From assembly GCA_001942415.1 (NCBI GenBank), contig MKJX01000174.1:1-64000 (forward strand): 64,000 nucleotides of DNA. The letters run 5' to 3'. The notes below the pieces were generated by a model that did not search any database, had not been told where the DNA came from, and saw nothing but the letters and a program-made list of their open reading frames with translations. How positions within the stretch are numbered: the first letter of the stretch is position 1; the number at the start of each line of letters is the position of its first letter. Positions 60,131 to 64,000 of the stretch are shown piece after piece. The position numbers were made by a program, and so were the translations under genes. Source of the DNA: Pseudonocardia sp. CNS-139 (GTDB taxonomy: Bacteria > Actinomycetota > Actinomycetes > Mycobacteriales > Pseudonocardiaceae).

Positions 60131-62066
60131 GTGCGGAGGCTGTCCCTTCTCGCGGCCGTGGTGGTCGCGTTCCTCCTGGCCGGCGCGGGCGCGCGGGAGC
60201 GGAGCCGCCGTCCCGGCTGGCCGAGCGCGTCACCGACCACGCCGGGGTGCTGAGCGCGGCGCAGACCGCGCAGATCACGGACGCCGTCACCCAGCTGCGC
60301 AACGAGCGGCGGATCGACCTGTTCGTCGTGTACGTCGACTCGTTCGACGGCGCGGACCCCACCGAGTGGGCCGCGCAGTCCGCCGAGCTGTCCCAGCTCG
60401 GCACCGAGGACGTGCTGATGGCCGTCGCCGTGCAGGAGCGGGCGTACGCGGTGTCGGCGGACGACGCCTTCCCGCTGCCCGAGTCGACGCTCGACGCCAT
60501 CCGGACCGACGACGTGGAGCCGCGGCTCGCGCAGGACGACTGGGCCGGGGCGGCGATCGCGCTGGCCGCCGGGCTGCGCACCGGCGGGAGCGGCGACGTG
60601 CCGGTCGGGCTGCTCGTGGTGGGCGGCGCCGTGGTCGTCGGCGGCGGCGCGTACGCCGTGTCGCGCTGGCGGCGGTCGCGGCGGGCCGGCGCGCGGCGGC
60701 GCCGGAGAGCCCGGGCGACGGCGCGGGCGAGGAGTTCCGCGACGTGCCCACCGACGACCTGGCCTACCGCGCGAGCAGCGCGCTGATCGAGGTCGACGAC
60801 GCCGTGCGCACGTCCGAGGACGAGCTGGCGGCCGCGCGGGCGCACTTCGGCGACGAGGCCGTGGCGGAGTTCGCGGCGGCGCTGGACCAGTCCCGCACCG
60901 ACATGATGCGCGCGTTCGAGCTGCGCCAGCTCCTGGACGACGACAAGCCCGAGGACGAGACGGCCAAGCGCGCGATGCACGCCGAGATCCTGCGGATCGC
61001 GACGGCCGCGGACGACCGGCTGGACGCGCAGGTCGAGGCGTTCGACGCGCTGCGCGGCCTGGAGGCGCAGGCGCCGCAGTACGTGGGCGGGCTGGCCGAC
61101 CGGCTCGCCGCCGTCCGGGGCCGGGTGCCCGCGGTGGACGCGGCGTGGATGGCGCTGCTCGGCCGGTACGCGGCGGGCGCGCTCGAACCCGTCAACGGCA
61201 ACCTGGAACGGGCGCGCCAGATGCTGCAGGTCGCCGCGGTCGAGATCGACGAGGCCCGCACGGCGCTCGCCGCCGCCGGGGGCGGTCCGGGCACCGGGCC
61301 GGCGGCCGCCGTCGTCTCCGGGCGGGCCGCGGAGGACGCGATCTCCCAGGCCGAGACCCTGCTCGAAGGAGTGGGGCGGCGGGAGACCGAGCTGGCCGAC
61401 GCCACCGCCCGGGTGCCGGCCGCGCGCGCCGAGGTGGAGCAGGACCTCGCCGAGGCCGCCGCGATGGGCACGCTGGACCCGGTGGTCGCGCGGGCCCGGG
61501 CCGGCGTCGAACAGGCGGACGCGGCCGTGCACGGCCCGCTGCCCGACCCGGTCGCCGCGCTGCGGCTGCTCGACGAGGCCGCGGACGCCTGGACCGGGCC
61601 ATCGCCGACGCGCGGGCGGCCCGCGAGCGCACCGAACGGGCCGCGGCCGCACTCGACCACACGCTGGTCACGGCACGCTCCGCGGTGGCCGCGGCCGCCG
61701 ACTTCATCGGCACCCGCCGGGGCGCGGTCGGCAGCGAGGCCCGCACCCGGCTCGCGGAGGCCCAGCGGCACCTGCAGCTCGCGGGCGGCCCCGACCCGGT
61801 CGCGGCGCTGCGCGAGGCCCAGCAGGCCGACGGCCTCGCGCGGGAGGCGCTGCGGCTGGCGCAGTCGGACGTGACGCACTGCGCCGTCGGCCCCGGGGGA
61901 GGCGAACGTGGCGGCCGACCTGGCGAGCCTCGTGCTCGGCGGCATCCTCTCCGGCGCCGGCAACAGCTACCGCAGCGGCGGCCGGTCGCGCAGCAGCGGA
62001 CGCAGCTCCGTCAGCTTCGGCGGCTCCTCGCGGCGCGGGCGCCGGGGCGGCGGGGGCCGGTTCTGA
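60131..62066 (+). CDS. TPM-domain membrane protein with Gly/Ser-rich tail
   Basis: About 645 residues. A signal peptide/anchor (LSLLAAVVVAFLLAGAGA) leads into a TPM (YgcG) domain: VTDHAGVLSAAQTAQI, then RIDLFVVYVDSFDG. A membrane helix (VGLLVVGGAVVVGGGAYAV) at about 160-180 is followed by a long Ala/Glu-rich helical, probably coiled-coil region, ending in SGRSSVSFGGSSRRG and Gly-Arg-Phe. Missing bases lie near 60205, 60700 and 61595 and a compound indel near 61885. GTG 60131 has GGAGG upstream. TPM proteins are implicated in membrane-protein quality control; the role here is unknown. Confidence 0.83.
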
Positions 62067-62107
62067 CGTTTCTGAGGCCGGCCCCCGCGCCCTGACCTGC
62101 GTAGACG

Positions 62108-62958
62108 CTAGAGAACGGCGTCGGCCAGCCGGGAGACCTCGTCGAGGTCGGCGACGCCCGGGCCGAGGATCAGCTCGTCGGCGCCGATCTCGGCGAAGGC
62201 CGCCACCGTCGCCTTGACGGCCTCGACGCCGCCGGCGACGTTCCCGGCCACCATGTCGGCGAAGTCACCGGCGAAGCTGTAGTAGTCGTGGATGTTCGCG
62301 CGGCCCCTGTCGACGTCGCCGATGGCGAAGTAGGCGATCGCGACGAGCCGCGGCGCCTCGGTGCGCCCCGCCTCCGTCCACGCCGCCCGCGCCGCGGCGA
62401 ACCCTCCGGCGACCATCTCCGCCGGCACCGAGGCGCCGATGACGCCGTCGCCTCGCGGGCCGCGCGCTGGAACGCGGCGTCGCTCATCGCGCCGAACAGC
62501 AGCGGGATCTGCCGCGTGCCCTCCGGGACGGCGGGGTTCGGCCCGCCGCCGACCGGCTCGCCCTTCCAGATGCTGCGGTAGACCTGCAGGTCCGCGTCCA
62601 GGCGCTTGCCGCGCCCGCGGATCCCCAGGCCGTCGACGACGAAGTCGTCCTCGCGGCCCCCGATGCCGATGCCGAGGGTGAGCCGCCCGCCGGAGACGCC
62701 GTCGATGCCGGCGATCTCCTTGGCGAGCAGGGGCGCGGGCCACGTCGGCGCGAGCAGCACGTGGCTGAGCAGCCCGATGCGGCTCGTCGCACCGGCCGCG
62801 GACGCCAGCGCGACGGTGTCGCTCACACCCGGGTAGGCGTAGCGGCCGACGGTGCCGAGCGAGGAGAACCCGGCCTCCTCCGCCTTGGCCGCCCACTGCG
62901 GAACGATGCTCGGATCGAGGTTGCGGACCTGGTTGGGCAGCCCGATTCCGATCTTCAC
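62108..62958 (-). CDS. LLM-class (F420-dependent type) oxidoreductase
   Basis: About 283 residues of the luciferase-like monooxygenase fold. IGIGLPNQVRN at the start, SRIGLLSHVLLAPTWPAPLLAKE (in parts) and GRLTLGIGIGGREDDF are the F420-dependent LLM signature. GTG 62958 has AGGAG upstream. One base is missing near 62450. Substrate unknown; stand-alone gene. Confidence 0.87.
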
Positions 62959-63078
62959 CCGACACGTCTCCTTCGGTTCGACGACGCACAAACGAGCACG
63001 GCGCGCGGAGTGGCCGCGCCGCCGTACTACTTGAACCCTAAAGGATCTACGGGTGCCCCCGCGCCCGGGGTGGGCCGT

Positions 63079-64000
63079 TCAGCCGACCGCGGTCCGCACC
63101 CGGACGAGCCGCCGGTCGGCCGTGGTCACCTCGTGCACCGGCCCGGTCAGCTCGACCGCGCCCGTCAGCACCGGCGTCTCGCAGTCGGTGCCGACGAACA
63201 GGTCGATGCGGCCCGGCTCGACCACCCGCACCATCCGCCGGTCGGTGACGCGACCCGGTGCGTGGGCACGTCGAACACGACCTCGGCGCTCTGCCCCGGC
63301 GCCAGCTCCACGCGCGCGTAGCCGAGCAGCTGCGCGACCGGCCGCGTCACCGACGCCACCGGGTCGCTCCCGTACAGCTGGACGACGTCGGCCCCGGCCC
63401 GCTCCCCGGTGTTGGTCACCCGGCAGCTCACGACCACCGCGCCGGCGGTCGGCACCTCCGGCTCGGCCACACGCAGGTCCGCGTGCGCGAACGTGGTGTA
63501 TGACAGGCCGTGGCCGAACGGCCGCACGGGCTCGGTGTCGATGTTGCTGACGGAGCTGGCGCCGCCGAGCCGCGGGTGCAGGTAGCTGTAGGGCTGCGCG
63601 CCGACCGACCGCGGCAGCGTCACGGGCAGCCGGCCCGACGGGTTGACCCGCCCGGACAGCACGCCGGCCACCGCGCTCGCGCCCTCCTGGCCGGGGAAGA
63701 ACGCCTGCACGACGGCCGCGCACCGGTCCAGCGCCCAGCCGACCGCGTACGGGCGGCCGGTGAGCAGCACCAGCACCACCGGCTTCCCGGTGTCGAGCAG
63801 CGCCTCGACGAGCTGCCGCTGCACACCCGGCAGGTCGAGCGACTCGGCGTCGCAGCCCTCGCCGGACGTGCCGCGGCCGAAGAGCCCGGCCCGGTCGCCG
63901 ACCACGGCGACGCACAGGTCGGCCTCCCGCGCGGCGGCGACGGCGGCCGCGAATCCGCCGGTGTCGGCGGTGTCGACGTCCGCGCCGCGCGCGTAGGTGA
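63079..64000 (-). CDS. Glycoside hydrolase family 3 beta-glucosidase (N-terminal part off the right edge)
   Basis: The C-terminal 307 residues of a GH3 enzyme. ADLCVAVVGDRAGLFGRGTSGEG...CDAESLDLPGVQRQLV, KPVVLVLLTGRPYAV, AFFPGQEGASAVAGVLSG, NPSGRLPVTLPRS and FGHGLSYTTF are GH3 C-domain hallmarks; a fibronectin III-like domain follows. The nucleophile Asp lies in the missing N-terminal domain. One base is missing near 63252. No sugar transporter is visible in the window. Confidence 0.9.
   Translation of the reverse strand, partial: HLRARRGRRHRRHRRIRGRRRRRAGGRPVRRRGRRPGRALRPRHVRRGLRRRVARPAGCAAAARRGAARHREAGGAGAAHRPPVRGRLGAGPVRGRRAGVLPRPGGRERGGRRAVRAGQPVGPAARDAAAVGRRAALQLPAPAARRRQLRQQHRHRARAAVRPRPVIHHVRARGPACGRAGGADRRRGGRELPGDQHRGAGRGRRRPAVRERPGGVGDAAGRAAARLRARGAGAGAERRGRVRRAHAPGRVTDRRMVRVVEPGRIDLFVGTDCETPVLTGAVELTGPVHEVTTADRRLVRVRTAVG

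Overview
The window is very GC-rich actinobacterial chromosome, with nearly every codon ending in G or C, many GTG starts, and many -10 hexamers of the form TAnnnT placed 6-8 nt upstream of a start codon (leaderless mRNAs). The ftsH / hpt-tilS / DUF2342 metalloprotease / dacB / ppa neighbourhood, a mycobacterial-style accD1-accA1-fadE19 locus and a fadA2-fabG4-htdX locus point to an Actinomycetota member of the Pseudonocardiaceae (Pseudonocardia-like). This is inferred from gene content; no database search was possible. No rRNA, tRNA, CRISPR array or transposase was recognised.

Layout. 1-8.3 kb: housekeeping block (ftsH running off the left edge, a secreted trypsin-like protease, hpt, tilS, a zinc metalloprotease, dacB, ppa). 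8.3-19 kb: DHA2-type drug exporter with a MarR regulator, MaoC plus thiolase, a SirB1-like protein, a two-gene secreted/membrane pair of unknown function, aldose 1-epimerase, surE, two small unknowns and a membrane spermidine-synthase-like protein. 19-26.8 kb: branched-chain acyl-CoA (leucine) catabolism genes fadE19, accA1 and accD1, a convergent two-component system and a TetR regulator that probably controls them. 26.9-33.2 kb: ppc, the 5-oxoprolinase operon pxpABC and an EamA permease. 33.3-41.2 kb: class III nucleotide cyclase, then the htdX-fabG4-fadA2 operon divergent from a TetR regulator and an acyl-CoA oxidase/dehydrogenase, with a 25-bp dyad between them, and a regular inverted repeat array. 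41.2-47.3 kb: HxlR/NmrA pair, map/XRE pair, and a MacB-type ABC transporter with its adaptor. 47.2-52.6 kb: a compact four-gene minus-strand operon (DUF4365 nuclease-like protein, unknown protein, winged-helix-like protein, giant double ATPase with a HerA-like domain), the best candidate for an undescribed system, possibly DNA defence. 52.7-64 kb: aminotransferase, PNPOx-like enzyme, HxlR/SDR pair, D-threonine-aldolase-like enzyme divergent from a glutamine-synthetase-family enzyme, Bcr/CflA exporter, TPM-domain protein, F420-type oxidoreductase and the C-terminal part of a GH3 beta-glucosidase running off the right edge.

An important caveat: about half of the genes, including essential single-copy ones (ftsH, ppa, dacB), carry single-base frameshifts, mostly -1 with some +1 in homopolymers. 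I read these as sequence-quality errors, not pseudogenes. CDS coordinates below span the whole reconstructed gene, and approximate indel positions are given in each entry. Lengths in residues are after correction.
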